DNA from: UBA695 sp042691655
GTDB taxonomy: Bacteria > Verrucomicrobiota > Verrucomicrobiia > Chthoniobacterales > Chthoniobacteraceae
Direction: 5' to 3'
Assembly: GCA_042691655.1 (NCBI GenBank)
Contig: CP170506.1
Location: 2,728,001-2,792,000, forward strand
DNA length: 64,000 nt
This document shows positions 53,016 through 62,315 of this stretch, piece after piece; position 1 is the first letter of the stretch; each line of letters starts with the position of its first letter. Below the pieces are notes generated by a model, which saw only the letters and a list, made by a program, of their open reading frames with translations, did no database searches and was not told the DNA's origin. The position numbers and the translations under genes are program-made.

Positions 53016-53900
53016 TTAATGCCCTCCCCGGTTGCGTTGATAGGCTTCAAAAAGAACGTGGGTGTAGCCTTCCATGCCTTTGTCGTTGGGGTGCCACTGC
53101 ACGCCGCCGTTCTCCCCCCATCCCCGGCACTTCGGGTCGAGGGCGTAGGCGCGAACGGTCGCAAAGGCGACCCCGCGGGCCTGGCCGACTTCTCCCATCA
53201 CGCGATCCACCGTTCCGGCCCAACCGTTGGGGATATAGCTGTCTTTTCCAGCAGCGATGTCGCCGGGTTGCCATACCCCGGCGCAGATCACTTGGGGCGG
53301 CGTGGGTTGATCGGTGAAAAACCCAACCAGCCCATCATACGATTTCCTGAACGCTTCCGCGCCCTTCGCGGTATTTTCATGCTCGCCCAACTGGATGACC
53401 ACGAGATGCGGTTTGAAACTCGCCGTCGCTTTTGCCAGCTCCCATTTTTGTTCTGCGGAACCTCCCTGCAAGTTGGCGGGAAGCGGTGAGAGCTTCTTCG
53501 CCTGCGAATCATAATAAATTTCCACCTTGCGACCGGGCAGCGTTGCTTGGATTTTCGCGGCCAAGAGGTGAACATAATCCTTCTCCTCGGCACTGGCGGC
53601 CATCCCTGCGACATGATCCCAATGAAGGCTTTTCTTAATATCTTCATTGGTTCCATGGCGCGTGATGCTATCGCCGATAAACAGGATTCGGAAGGCGTTC
53701 GCGGCGCTCCGCGCAATCGCTGCGTCCTCTACATTGAGCTGGGACTTCAGCGCCTCTTCGTCCGCCTTCGCCAGCCTGGTCAAGGCAACAGAGAAGACCA
53801 GGGCGCTCAGGAAGATTTTCCATGCGCGGGTGGCGATATAACGAGCTATTGAGTATTTCATGGATGTCGATGGTGAAAAATGAGAATTCCAGAGTTTCAT
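53016..53900 (-). CDS. Secreted SGNH/GDSL hydrolase
   Basis: The protein has an N-terminal signal (AWKIFLSALVFSVALTRLAKA), then the catalytic Ser in LFIGDSITRHG, VIQLGEHENTA in the place of the GxND block, and HPNDKGMEGY carrying the Asp-His pair. SGNH enzymes often remove acetyl groups from sugars. The ATG at 53900 overlaps the GH5 stop by four bases; ATG 53861 gives a shorter, cleaner signal peptide. It lies in the middle of the glycan operon. Confidence 0.85.
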   Translation of the reverse strand: MKLWNSHFSPSTSMKYSIARYIATRAWKIFLSALVFSVALTRLAKADEEALKSQLNVEDAAIARSAANAFRILFIGDSITRHGTNEDIKKSLHWDHVAGMAASAEEKDYVHLLAAKIQATLPGRKVEIYYDSQAKKLSPLPANLQGGSAEQKWELAKATASFKPHLVVIQLGEHENTAKGAEAFRKSYDGLVGFFTDQPTPPQVICAGVWQPGDIAAGKDSYIPNGWAGTVDRVMGEVGQARGVAFATVRAYALDPKCRGWGENGGVQWHPNDKGMEGYTHVLFEAYQRNRGGH

Positions 53901-55048
53901 TTAACGGGGGTGGACAGATCCATCATGCCCGTATTGGCCCGGCGGTTTTGATCGAGGTAAGGCTTCAATACTTCAGCCCGATCTGGGAGCGTAGTAGATA
54001 TTACCGCATGCTGGGAGTCTGAATATTCATTCGTATGCTCCAGGCTCCAAATGGGGGAATCCTTGAACCCGTGGTAGGTCCAGTCCCACCCGTGCTGCTC
54101 GAAGATCTCGACGCAGTCTTTCAGATATTGCGCGCCGCCCGGAGCCCAGCGGGCAACGCTGAATTCTCCAACGTAGATGGGAATATCAGGATTGCGGCGC
54201 TGGAATTCGATGGCTGGCTCCAGGGCTTCTTCCAGCTTGTGCTTATCCCAAAAACCGCCGGTATTTCCGTCGGCGAAGTTGCCGGGCCAAGCTTTCTGAC
54301 GTTCCAGGTACGCCTTGGCCAGATCGGTATTGCGAATATCCTGCACGCCTTGGTGCGTGAATTCATGCGGCACGTAAACGTGGATTTGGTAAATCAGCGG
54401 CTTGCCGCGAAGCACGGGAAAACTAGTCATTCCCGTTACCAAACCGCCCGGCCCCGTGGAAATGACGATGGGGTGCTTGGGGTCGATTTTCCGGATCTCA
54501 TTCACCACCGTTTGCGCCCATCGGGGCCAGTTTTTGGGATAACTGGGCATGTCCGTTCGGTCCAGCGGTTCATTGACAAGATCAAACCAGATTTCTTCCT
54601 CCCGGTCTTTGCAGACGGTGGCAATCTTCTTCCAGCCTTCGACCAGCGCCTGCAAGCTGCTCTCATCCGTCCAGTAGGCGTGCTGCCATTGAGCCTGCGC
54701 TTGCGGATATTGAGCTGCGGCTTCAGCGAAGGGCGGGACTTCCCCTACGATCACCATTCTCACGCCCAGCTTTTTGGCGGCATCCAGATGCCCGGGCAGC
54801 AACGCGAGCTGTTTTTCCCAGGCTCCGGGCGTCTTTCTAAACCAATACCGCGCAATGTTGATGTTCCACTTTTCCACCGCTTCTTTCAGGATCTCAGGGA
54901 ATGCCTCCGGTTTTCCGCCGATGGTGAACCCTCGCAGTTCCGTGGCGGGGTGGAATGGAGCGGGCCTATCTTCCGCTCTCATTGGCATGCTTGTCAAAAG
55001 CACACCCAAGCATCCGATAGTCCAACATTTCATAACTTTTCTATTCAT
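53897..55048 (-). CDS. Secreted glycoside hydrolase family 5 enzyme (first copy)
   Basis: The 383-residue protein has a signal peptide (GCLGVLLTSMPMRAE) and a TIM barrel with LVNEPLD (acid/base Glu), IHVYVPHEFTHQG, and YVGEFSVARWAPGG (nucleophile Glu). GH5 includes endoglucanases, mannanases and others; the subfamily cannot be told by eye. It overlaps the SGNH gene and the GH39 gene by four bases each. Confidence 0.88.
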   Translation of the reverse strand: MNRKVMKCWTIGCLGVLLTSMPMRAEDRPAPFHPATELRGFTIGGKPEAFPEILKEAVEKWNINIARYWFRKTPGAWEKQLALLPGHLDAAKKLGVRMVIVGEVPPFAEAAAQYPQAQAQWQHAYWTDESSLQALVEGWKKIATVCKDREEEIWFDLVNEPLDRTDMPSYPKNWPRWAQTVVNEIRKIDPKHPIVISTGPGGLVTGMTSFPVLRGKPLIYQIHVYVPHEFTHQGVQDIRNTDLAKAYLERQKAWPGNFADGNTGGFWDKHKLEEALEPAIEFQRRNPDIPIYVGEFSVARWAPGGAQYLKDCVEIFEQHGWDWTYHGFKDSPIWSLEHTNEYSDSQHAVISTTLPDRAEVLKPYLDQNRRANTGMMDLSTPVK

Positions 55049-55896
55049 CGTAGGGTTAACTTGATAAGGCTTCCCGAGGTGATTTTGAGATGGAAGCGCG
55101 ATGCCGGATCAGCCGCGATTTCCGCTCGCATCGGTTGCGATGCCTGGGCCAAAAGCCGGGCCTGCTCGTCGGAAAGGTTCACAGTTCCCTCCGCGGAAGG
55201 AGCAAAGGCAACGTCCGATGGATAAATGTGCGTGGAGATAAAATCAATGGGCGTCCGGCTCTCGCGGCAAAAATCGAGAAGCTCGGTGACCCACTCGCCT
55301 CGGGCCGTCGCGGGGCCGCCAATTCTCAACCCTGAATCGAAGGCTTTGAGCGCCAGCGCGGTTTCACGGTAAAGCTGGAAGTATTCCTCACGCGTTCCCG
55401 TCCAAAACGGGAGGTTCGGTTCATTCCAAACCTCGAAGTACCACTGCCGCAGCTCCTCGGCTCCGTACGTTCTCCCGAGAAACTCGATCAGTTGACGGAT
55501 GACGCCACGCCATTCCTCCCAATCTCGCGGGGGGCTGGTAATCCCCCGGTAATGGCAAATGGTCTGGCTGGCGTCTCGCGCCAGGGCCGCGGGCATGAAC
55601 GACACCTCGAAGAACGGCTTAAGCCCTTGGGAAAGCCCTTGATCCAGAATGCGCTTCAGCCCGGAAAAAGTGTAGCGCAGCGTCCCCTTTTCGTCCCGCG
55701 CGACCACCCCGACATCGTCGCTCAACATGCCATGGCAGCGCCAGTAGCGCATGCCGAGTTCGCGGTGGGCACGCCCCATCTGTTCTTGCAGATCGTTTCG
55801 CATCGCCAATATGGAATGGCACGTATTGAAGCCGAACGAGCCGATCTTCCGAAAGCTTCCGAGCGTATTTGCGCGAAGGATGAGAGAAGTCATCAT
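55045..55896 (-). CDS. GH39-like glycosidase, C-terminally truncated
   Basis: The 283-residue protein follows GH39 at the start: LGMRYWRCHGMLSDDVGVV, VSFMPAALA, and YFEVWNEPNLPFWTG with the acid/base Glu, then DFISTHIYP. It stops where the next barrel strands and the nucleophile motif (ITEW-like) are due: the end reads HLKITSGSLIKLTLR. Normal members are about 450-500 residues. It is probably inactive as a retaining enzyme or acts in an altered way. It has no signal peptide, unlike both GH5 neighbours. Confidence 0.78.
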   Translation of the reverse strand: MMTSLILRANTLGSFRKIGSFGFNTCHSILAMRNDLQEQMGRAHRELGMRYWRCHGMLSDDVGVVARDEKGTLRYTFSGLKRILDQGLSQGLKPFFEVSFMPAALARDASQTICHYRGITSPPRDWEEWRGVIRQLIEFLGRTYGAEELRQWYFEVWNEPNLPFWTGTREEYFQLYRETALALKAFDSGLRIGGPATARGEWVTELLDFCRESRTPIDFISTHIYPSDVAFAPSAEGTVNLSDEQARLLAQASQPMRAEIAADPASRFHLKITSGSLIKLTLR

Positions 55897-57444
55897 CTAG
55901 CGTTTTGGCTCTTCGTTCTTGAGAAAAGCCTTTTTGATGAGCTTGGCCCGATCGGTTTCCTGCGGGGCCGGTGGCACCACCGCAAGCGTGTTCCCAGGGT
56001 AGGTTTCGTCGTGCTCCAGGCTCCATCCGCTGTATTCGCGGAAGGCATGATAGGTCCACGACCACCCCATGGATTCAAAGATATCGACCGTTTCCTGGAG
56101 CCAATTCAGCGCGTCCTGCTTCGGCGCCCAGCGGATGACGCTGAACTCGCCCACGTACATGGGCACCCGCCATTTTTTTTGAAACTCGATCGCCGGAGCC
56201 AGCTCCCCCATGCGCCAAGCCCGATCCAGCGTTCCTCCATCGACCGCCGTGGGATAGCCGACGCCCTTCTTGGTGGCGATGTCGGTATGATCGAATCCTC
56301 CCACGTGGGCGATTCCCTGGTGGGTGAATTGCGCCGGGGAATAGTCGTGAATGCTGTAGATCACCCGTCGGTCGGGCAGCGGCAGCAAGCCTTGGTAGCC
56401 TCGGGACATTCCGCCGGGACCCGGTTCGTAGACGATCCACACCGCGGGATCCACTTGCCGGATGGCCTCGACCACTTTGACCGCCAGCGGATACCACTCT
56501 TTGGGCGGCCACGGCAGTTGAGAGCGATCCAGCGGCTCGTTCAGCAGATCGTAACCCCAAATCGTCTTGGCGCGCGGCTTCAGTTTTTTGGCGATATCGC
56601 TCCAGGTTTGCACCATGCTTTTTTCCAGATCCGGCGCATGCCAGAGCGCGGGTTGGTCGAACCCGTGGCTCTCGACGATTTCAGGCAGGGGCGGTTCGTG
56701 CAAATCAACGATGACCTTCAACCCGGTCGCTTCCGCGCTGGCGACGGTCCGGTCCAGTTCGTCCAGGATCTCCGGCCAGGCTTCCGCCAGCGGCTTCTTC
56801 AACGCCTTTGCGCGCTGTACAGGCTTGACCTGCAGCCGGATGACGTTGGCGCCCCAGGCTTTCATTTCCGCCATTGCCTCGGGGGTGACGCCCTCAAATG
56901 CCGCCGTCATAAAGCCCCTTACCGTCGGCGGCTCCGGGCGCTCTTTTTCCAACTCCTCCGGCTTGGGGCTCGCGACCGAGGCCGAGGGAACCCCGGGCGC
57001 GGCTTCAATGCGCAGCCACGCCACCGAGGGCGGCTCCTCACCCTTGGGAGCAAAAACCACCACGATCCATTTCAAGGGCGCGCCTTCGGGAATCTGAAAG
57101 TCGCCGTACACCGTCGCGGCTTCCGGGCTGGATAAATTCAGCAAGCCCTTGGGCGGGGTTTTCCAGTCCGGCACGATGAACACGCGCGAATGCCCCCGCC
57201 CTCTGGCGTAAAGAACATAGCGTCCCGGCGGCAGTTCGACATCGCGGTAAAGTTTTGCGTCCCATCCATTGGCCACAAGCTTTACTCCCTCCGCCGTCAT
57301 CTCGGCGGAGATAGCCTTGGTTTGATTCCATCCGGCGAGACCGTCTTTGACAAAGTCCACCTGGAACAATGGCTCAGCCGCCACACCGCTAAAAACGCAT
57401 GCCAGCCAGCAAAGCAGCGTGAGATAGAAGAATTGTGTTTTCAT
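55897..57444 (-). CDS. Secreted GH5 glycosidase with N-terminal beta-sandwich domain
   Basis: The 515-residue protein has a signal peptide (FFYLTLLCWLACVFSGVAAE), a jelly-roll domain (about 25-150, CBM-like), a Pro/Glu linker (ASPKPEELEKERPEPP), and a GH5 barrel. The barrel has DLLNEPLD (acid/base Glu) and YVGEFSVIRWAP (nucleophile Glu). It is a close relative of the other GH5 gene in the operon, with the same THQG and WTYHAF motifs. It likely cleaves an extracellular polysaccharide. Its stop codon directly abuts the GH39 start. Confidence 0.88.
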   Translation of the reverse strand: MKTQFFYLTLLCWLACVFSGVAAEPLFQVDFVKDGLAGWNQTKAISAEMTAEGVKLVANGWDAKLYRDVELPPGRYVLYARGRGHSRVFIVPDWKTPPKGLLNLSSPEAATVYGDFQIPEGAPLKWIVVVFAPKGEEPPSVAWLRIEAAPGVPSASVASPKPEELEKERPEPPTVRGFMTAAFEGVTPEAMAEMKAWGANVIRLQVKPVQRAKALKKPLAEAWPEILDELDRTVASAEATGLKVIVDLHEPPLPEIVESHGFDQPALWHAPDLEKSMVQTWSDIAKKLKPRAKTIWGYDLLNEPLDRSQLPWPPKEWYPLAVKVVEAIRQVDPAVWIVYEPGPGGMSRGYQGLLPLPDRRVIYSIHDYSPAQFTHQGIAHVGGFDHTDIATKKGVGYPTAVDGGTLDRAWRMGELAPAIEFQKKWRVPMYVGEFSVIRWAPKQDALNWLQETVDIFESMGWSWTYHAFREYSGWSLEHDETYPGNTLAVVPPAPQETDRAKLIKKAFLKNEEPKR

Positions 57445-57459
57445 AGTTAAGGGCGGAAA

Positions 57460-59877
57460 TTAATCTTGCTTACCCCCGTGGCGCAGGCGCTGCCCAAAGG
57501 CGAGCAGGCCGATGCCTCCCGCCAACATCGCCCAGGTGGCCGGTTCGGGTACCACCGTCAAGGTCACGTCGTTGTTGTAGCCGTCTTCCTCGGTGCTGGA
57601 GGTGTAGCTCAAAAGGTATTGCGTAGTACCAATGGTGAACTTGTAATCGGAATTCGAGGTGGGCGTGTAGGTGGAGCCGCTGGTGATGAGCGTGGCGAAA
57701 TATCCTTCCGTCGTGCCGCTGCCGGTGTTGTCAATGAGGGTAATCGTGGTACCCAGCGTCAAGCCGCTCAGCGTGGAAAGATCCAGCGTACCGGCGAGGG
57801 AGACGTTTCCGCTGACCTGAACTTGATCGTAGGAGGTTCCCGCCGCCGATCCACTCACTTCCGCCACGAGCGCGGAGGTGCCGTTCATCGTAAAATTACC
57901 GTCAACCTTCGTGATCCCGGGGCTGTTGCCCGGGGCTAGCGTGCCGCTGGTTAGGGTAAGATCGCCCGTGACGGTGCTATTTCCCTTGAGCAAGCCGCTG
58001 ACGGAGGCGCTCCCGTCAATGGTGCCATCGGCACTCAAGGTGGCTCCCGCGGAGACCAAAAGCGCGCTGGTGGATTTGGTGGTGCCGCTCAGCGAGGTGG
58101 TGCCGGTCGCCACCGTCACGCTACTGGCGATGTTGTAGCCTTTCAGCGTACTGGAGCCGTTCAGGGTGGTGGCTCCAATGCTCAGGCCGCTGCCGTTGAT
58201 CGTAGCGCTGATGGCGTTCACCGTGCTGGTTACAGATCCCGAACCACTCAGGGTCTTGCCGCTCTGGAGGTCGAGTGCGCTGGTGATCGTGCCGTTGTCA
58301 ATGATGTTACCGCTGATCGTGCCGCCCCCCCCGAGAGTGCCGCTGGCCGCAACGGTCACATCCCCATTCAAGACGCCATTGTTCGTCGCCCTGGCACTGC
58401 TTGCCACGGTCAGCGCGGTGTTGGCGGTGCCAGAAACCGTAAGCGTACCGGAAGAGGCTGTCGCGCCGCCACTGATGGTGTTTACCCCTGTTAGCGTGCT
58501 ATTCCCCGTAAAGGTGGCGGATCCGCCGACCCACAGGCCGTCACCATTGATGATACCGTTGGTGGAACTAATGCTCCCCCCCACGGTTCCGCTACCGGCC
58601 AGCGTAGCCCCACTGACGGAAACCGCGCTGCCCGCCGCCAGCGATCCATTCAACGTCAGGGTGCCACCCTTCACCGCCGTCGCTCCGGTGTACGTATTCG
58701 AACCCGACAAAATCAGCGTGCCGGTGTTGGTCTTAGTTAGCCCTCCGACCCCGGAAATGACACCAGGTGCGGTCATGATATTGGAAGATGTCACGTCGAT
58801 AGTCCCGCCGCCAGCGCCCAGCACGATCGCACGGTTGGCAGTGGCGGTACTGCCATTGTACGTATAGGACTCGCTCAACGAAAACGTTCCGTTAGCTTGG
58901 AGCGTTCCGCCGTCGAGGTTTAGTGTAGCTGCGGTGGCATAAGCCACGCTCGTGGCCGAAGAGATGTTTTGGTTGGCGCTCCCAGTTAGCGTAAACGCAG
59001 TCCCACTTGTGTTCGTGCCCACTGTGCTCCCCAGGATCACCGTCCCCACCCCAATCTTCCCGTTACCCGGATTCGTGATGGTGACACTGCCGCTGCTCGT
59101 GGTGGCGCTAGTGACTATAACAGTTCCCGAGCTGCCGCCCAAGTTGGAATCGGAACTAATACTCAGTGTTCCTCCCGTAAGCGTCACCTCTCCGGTAAAG
59201 GTGTTCGCTGTATTGGAAAGCACCCAGACTCCGCCGGAGACGTTTAGCGTCAATGCCCCCGCCCCCGACTGCCCTAGCTTGCCGCTCAATGTATTCGTTC
59301 CAGTGGCAGTGCCCGCCAGCGTCAGCGTAGCCCCATTGGACGGAGACTGCGTGGTAATACCTCCCGTAATATTCAATACACCAGAACTGCTTGCCGCATT
59401 ATTCGTAAACGCAGCAACGCTGTACAAAGACAGGCCTGCGGAAATCGTTTCCGTCCCAGTCACATCAGAGGCGAGTGAAATGCCGCCGGCCCCTTGGCCC
59501 ACCGAAATCGCATTTCCCGACAAGGTATAGGCAGCCCCACCTCGGAACGTGATGGTACCCACACTAAAACCAGTATAAGCTGTAAGTGTGTTGTTGACGG
59601 TATATGAATTTCCAGAGGCCGCTCCAGCCACGCCAAACACAACAGAATTGCCACCGACCCATGTTCCGTCGCTCGAAGCGCCCATGAAATTGGAACCCGT
59701 GGTCGAAATGGTTCCCAAACCGTCTGTCTGACCGTTGGAAAAAGTGGCATCGCTATCCCAGGTGACCGTCGTCCCGCGAGCGGAGGGGTATCCGCCAAAA
59801 GCGCCTATAAACAAAACGCCAAAAAAACCGGCCTTCCATGCCTTGATATCTGCAAACTGTAGGGGTGTCGTTTTCAT
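57460..59877 (-). CDS. PEP-CTERM passenger (autotransporter-like) protein, full length
   Basis: The 805-residue protein has a signal peptide (FFGVLFIGAFGGYPSARG) and long Gly/Ser/Thr-rich beta-helix repeats including GGTLTLNGSLAAGS and SGTTKSTSALL. It ends in VPEPATWAML, a hydrophobic segment and the basic RLRHGGKQD. It shares C-terminal sequence with the protein at 1-672. It is the first gene of a seven-gene leftward operon of glycan enzymes, with 15 bases to the GH5 gene. A role in anchoring or displaying these enzymes is suggested but not shown. Confidence 0.88.
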   Translation of the reverse strand: MKTTPLQFADIKAWKAGFFGVLFIGAFGGYPSARGTTVTWDSDATFSNGQTDGLGTISTTGSNFMGASSDGTWVGGNSVVFGVAGAASGNSYTVNNTLTAYTGFSVGTITFRGGAAYTLSGNAISVGQGAGGISLASDVTGTETISAGLSLYSVAAFTNNAASSSGVLNITGGITTQSPSNGATLTLAGTATGTNTLSGKLGQSGAGALTLNVSGGVWVLSNTANTFTGEVTLTGGTLSISSDSNLGGSSGTVIVTSATTSSGSVTITNPGNGKIGVGTVILGSTVGTNTSGTAFTLTGSANQNISSATSVAYATAATLNLDGGTLQANGTFSLSESYTYNGSTATANRAIVLGAGGGTIDVTSSNIMTAPGVISGVGGLTKTNTGTLILSGSNTYTGATAVKGGTLTLNGSLAAGSAVSVSGATLAGSGTVGGSISSTNGIINGDGLWVGGSATFTGNSTLTGVNTISGGATASSGTLTVSGTANTALTVASSARATNNGVLNGDVTVAASGTLGGGGTISGNIIDNGTITSALDLQSGKTLSGSGSVTSTVNAISATINGSGLSIGATTLNGSSTLKGYNIASSVTVATGTTSLSGTTKSTSALLVSAGATLSADGTIDGSASVSGLLKGNSTVTGDLTLTSGTLAPGNSPGITKVDGNFTMNGTSALVAEVSGSAAGTSYDQVQVSGNVSLAGTLDLSTLSGLTLGTTITLIDNTGSGTTEGYFATLITSGSTYTPTSNSDYKFTIGTTQYLLSYTSSTEEDGYNNDVTLTVVPEPATWAMLAGGIGLLAFGQRLRHGGKQD

Positions 59878-60116
59878 TGCTTGCGATTTATCTAATTAAT
59901 GACAAATCGTCAATAAAAACCTTCCAGATCCCCCGAAATGCCGACACGAATAACCATTTGTCATCATCAGACTTCTCCCGCGAAACACTCATTGAACTAC
60001 CGTAACTTTCCTGTATAAGCCGATATCGGTGGCCGAAATGAAGGATTGATCAGTTATTTGTACATTTTTAATTCTTTTCTTGATCAAGCCGCCCGATCGT
60101 TATATTTCTGCTCTCA
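59878..60116. promoter_or_regulatory. Divergent control region of the glycan operon and its regulator
   Basis: This AT-rich region separates the two divergent units. It has a perfect 10-base palindrome CTTGATCAAG at 60079-60088 and a related TTGATCA near 60046. They are candidate operators for the GntR/LacI-type protein, 28 bases before its ATG. Confidence 0.45.
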
Positions 60117-61211
60117 ATGAGCTTAAAAGTTAATGGCAAACGCGACGCCGTTTATAAGGAGATAGAAAGCCAACTCTGTAACGGAGTTTGGTTGGTGGGG
60201 GATATTCTTCCGACGGAAGCCGAATTAGCCAAAACTTTTCAATGCAGCCGCGGCACCGTTAATCAGGCATTGACGCGCCTGGCCAATGAAGGCTGGGTGG
60301 AACGCCGCACCCGTGTCGGAACCCGTGTTCTCCGCCAAAGCCCTGCAGCGCCAGTGGCCCTCGGGCTCAATGCTTTCGCCTTTATTTATCCGTCTGATCA
60401 ACATGCGGGCATTTGGAGCATCGTGCGGGGATTCCAAGAAATGGCGAGCGCCGACCATCGCCGCGCGGTGATGATTTCGGCTGATTTCAACCCTAAGGAA
60501 GAGGCTAACTCGATCGGTCGCTTGGCCGAATTCGACGTCAAAGGAGCCGTGGTTTATCCGCTCATCACGACCCCCGAGGAGCACGTTTTTTATTGCCAGA
60601 TGCTCCTCAATTGCAGCTTCCCCATTGTTTTGGTCGACGTAGATTTGATCGGTTTGGGATTCCCGGCCGTCATCGGAGATGGAGTGCATGCGGGCTACAC
60701 CATGACACGGCATCTCTTGTCGCAGGGAATTCGGAAGATCGGGTTTCTTTCAGATTCTTCCTCCAAGGCGGCCATTAGAGATCGCTTTCACGGTTACTTG
60801 CTGGCGATGCGCGAAGCTTCGGCGCCCATCGAAGAACGCCGGATTTTAATGGAGCCGGAGATGCGGCCCAACATTTCCCATCCGCTGGACGAATCAACGG
60901 CTCTGGCGCGGCGCCTTTTGGCGGGCGCCCCAGAAATCGAAGGCGTGATCGGGGGGACGAGCTATGCCGCCATGGGATGCATCGTGGCCGCGCGCGAACT
61001 GGGCATGTCCATTCCCGACCGCCTGCGGATTGTATCTCTGGACGCCATGGAAGGGGGCATCGACGGCACCGAGTTGACCCGGTACAAGATTGATAACCGG
61101 GAGATGGGGCGGCTTGCCTATAAAGTGCTCCAAATGAAAATCGAGAATCAGCCCATCCCACAGTCAGAATTCATTTTGCGTGGTGAAATCATCCATGGCA
61201 CGACGGGCTAG
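60117..61211 (+). CDS. GntR-HTH/LacI-type sugar-responsive transcriptional regulator
   Basis: The 364-residue protein begins with a GntR-type winged helix (VGDILPTEAELAKTFQCSRGTVNQALTRLANEGWVERRTRVG, in the first 75 residues) and continues with a periplasmic-binding-protein-like sensor domain typical of LacI/AraR-type regulators (about 85-364). Such regulators respond to sugars. It is divergent from the glycan operon and probably controls it. The effector is unknown. Confidence 0.92.
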   Translation: MSLKVNGKRDAVYKEIESQLCNGVWLVGDILPTEAELAKTFQCSRGTVNQALTRLANEGWVERRTRVGTRVLRQSPAAPVALGLNAFAFIYPSDQHAGIWSIVRGFQEMASADHRRAVMISADFNPKEEANSIGRLAEFDVKGAVVYPLITTPEEHVFYCQMLLNCSFPIVLVDVDLIGLGFPAVIGDGVHAGYTMTRHLLSQGIRKIGFLSDSSSKAAIRDRFHGYLLAMREASAPIEERRILMEPEMRPNISHPLDESTALARRLLAGAPEIEGVIGGTSYAAMGCIVAARELGMSIPDRLRIVSLDAMEGGIDGTELTRYKIDNREMGRLAYKVLQMKIENQPIPQSEFILRGEIIHGTTG

Positions 61212-61254
61212 GCGCTCAACTTGATCGGTGTTTTCCCCAGAACTCAGCGATTCC

Positions 61255-61863
61255 ATGAAATTTCCCCATTATCACAGGAATGCTTACTCCCTGTTGGAGC
61301 TTTTGATCGTCGTCGGAATTATCGCGACGCTGCTGTCCGCGTCCATTCCCGCGTTGAACCGATCCGCCAACGTCAATCGCGCCGCAGGTGAAATTCCGCA
61401 ACTGCTGGAATCCGCCCGGACCTACGCGATGGCTCATAACACTTATGTGTGGGTCGGCTTTTACCTCGACTCTACCAACCAACGGCTTTCCATCGGTACC
61501 GTAGCCGGGAATACCGGACAAAGCGATGACCTCAGTGCCTCTACTTATTCACCGCTTGCAAAGGTTCGAACTTTTGATCAATTCACCCTTAAGCGAATCA
61601 ACGGCCTCTCGGGAATGGCGACCAATGGAGACAACATCATCGACTCGAAAATCGGTTCCTTTGTTAACACCGCGGCGGGCACCTCCATTACGTTCACACA
61701 AATCATTCAATATAGTCCTCAAGGAGTGGCCTCGGTTCTGCTGGATAGCAGTTCCCATTGGATCCAGATTGGACTGACACCATCCAATAGTGCCAACACC
61801 ACCAACGTAGCCGTGTTCCAAGTGGCTACACTCACTGGGCAAGTTCAAGTTTTCCGGCCATGA
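61255..61863 (+). CDS. Verru_Chthon cassette protein D (type II pseudopilin-like)
   Basis: The 202-residue protein has a prepilin leader: basic N-terminus, then NAYSLLELLIVVGIIATLL with the conserved Glu five residues into the hydrophobic segment. The start at 61255 fits the short leader. In the D-B-C-A cassette of Verrucomicrobiota this is the first gene. The products are likely processed by a prepilin peptidase and exported, and their role is unknown. Confidence 0.8.
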   Translation: MKFPHYHRNAYSLLELLIVVGIIATLLSASIPALNRSANVNRAAGEIPQLLESARTYAMAHNTYVWVGFYLDSTNQRLSIGTVAGNTGQSDDLSASTYSPLAKVRTFDQFTLKRINGLSGMATNGDNIIDSKIGSFVNTAAGTSITFTQIIQYSPQGVASVLLDSSSHWIQIGLTPSNSANTTNVAVFQVATLTGQVQVFRP

Positions 61864-62315
61864 AACGGCAGTCCCTACCACCACTGGCTTTTTCGCTCAT
61901 CGAGGTGGTTTTGGCGCTGGGGATTTTCACCTTCGCGATTGTTTCCGTTTTTTCACTGCTGCCCAACGGTCTCCAGTCAAGCCGCGACTCCGTCGAAGAG
62001 AGTGCCGTCGTCAACGTCCTCTGTGCCGTAATCGCCGACAGAAAGGCCACCGCTTCATCCACCACTTCCACGATCTATCAATTGCCCGCATTGACGCCTA
62101 AGATGGAGGGCACCACCTGCACATTAGGCATCGCCGATGGCAACCAACAAGCCGTGACCTTGAGCCTTGCGCGTTACCGCATCACGTGCACGTTCACCCC
62201 ACCAGCCGCAGGAACTCTTGGCCCCTATACCGGCTATTTCAAAGCAAGCTGGCCCGCTCAAAAAGAGAACTCGCCGAATTACGTCGAGACCATCGTCACA
62301 TTCCCTCAACAATGA
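61860..62315 (+). CDS. Verru_Chthon cassette protein B (pseudopilin-like)
   Basis: The 151-residue protein has the leader PPLAFSLIEVVLALGIFTFAI, with Glu after FSLI as in prepilins. It overlaps the D gene by four bases and the C gene by four. The rest has alternating strands and no recognised catalytic residues. It belongs to the same cassette. Confidence 0.8.
   Translation: MKRQSLPPLAFSLIEVVLALGIFTFAIVSVFSLLPNGLQSSRDSVEESAVVNVLCAVIADRKATASSTTSTIYQLPALTPKMEGTTCTLGIADGNQQAVTLSLARYRITCTFTPPAAGTLGPYTGYFKASWPAQKENSPNYVETIVTFPQQ

Noticed and set aside
57878..59530. Several long plus-strand frames opposite the PEP-CTERM gene
   Set aside because: They are Pro/Val/Leu-rich complements of repetitive Gly/Ser/Thr codons and match no family.
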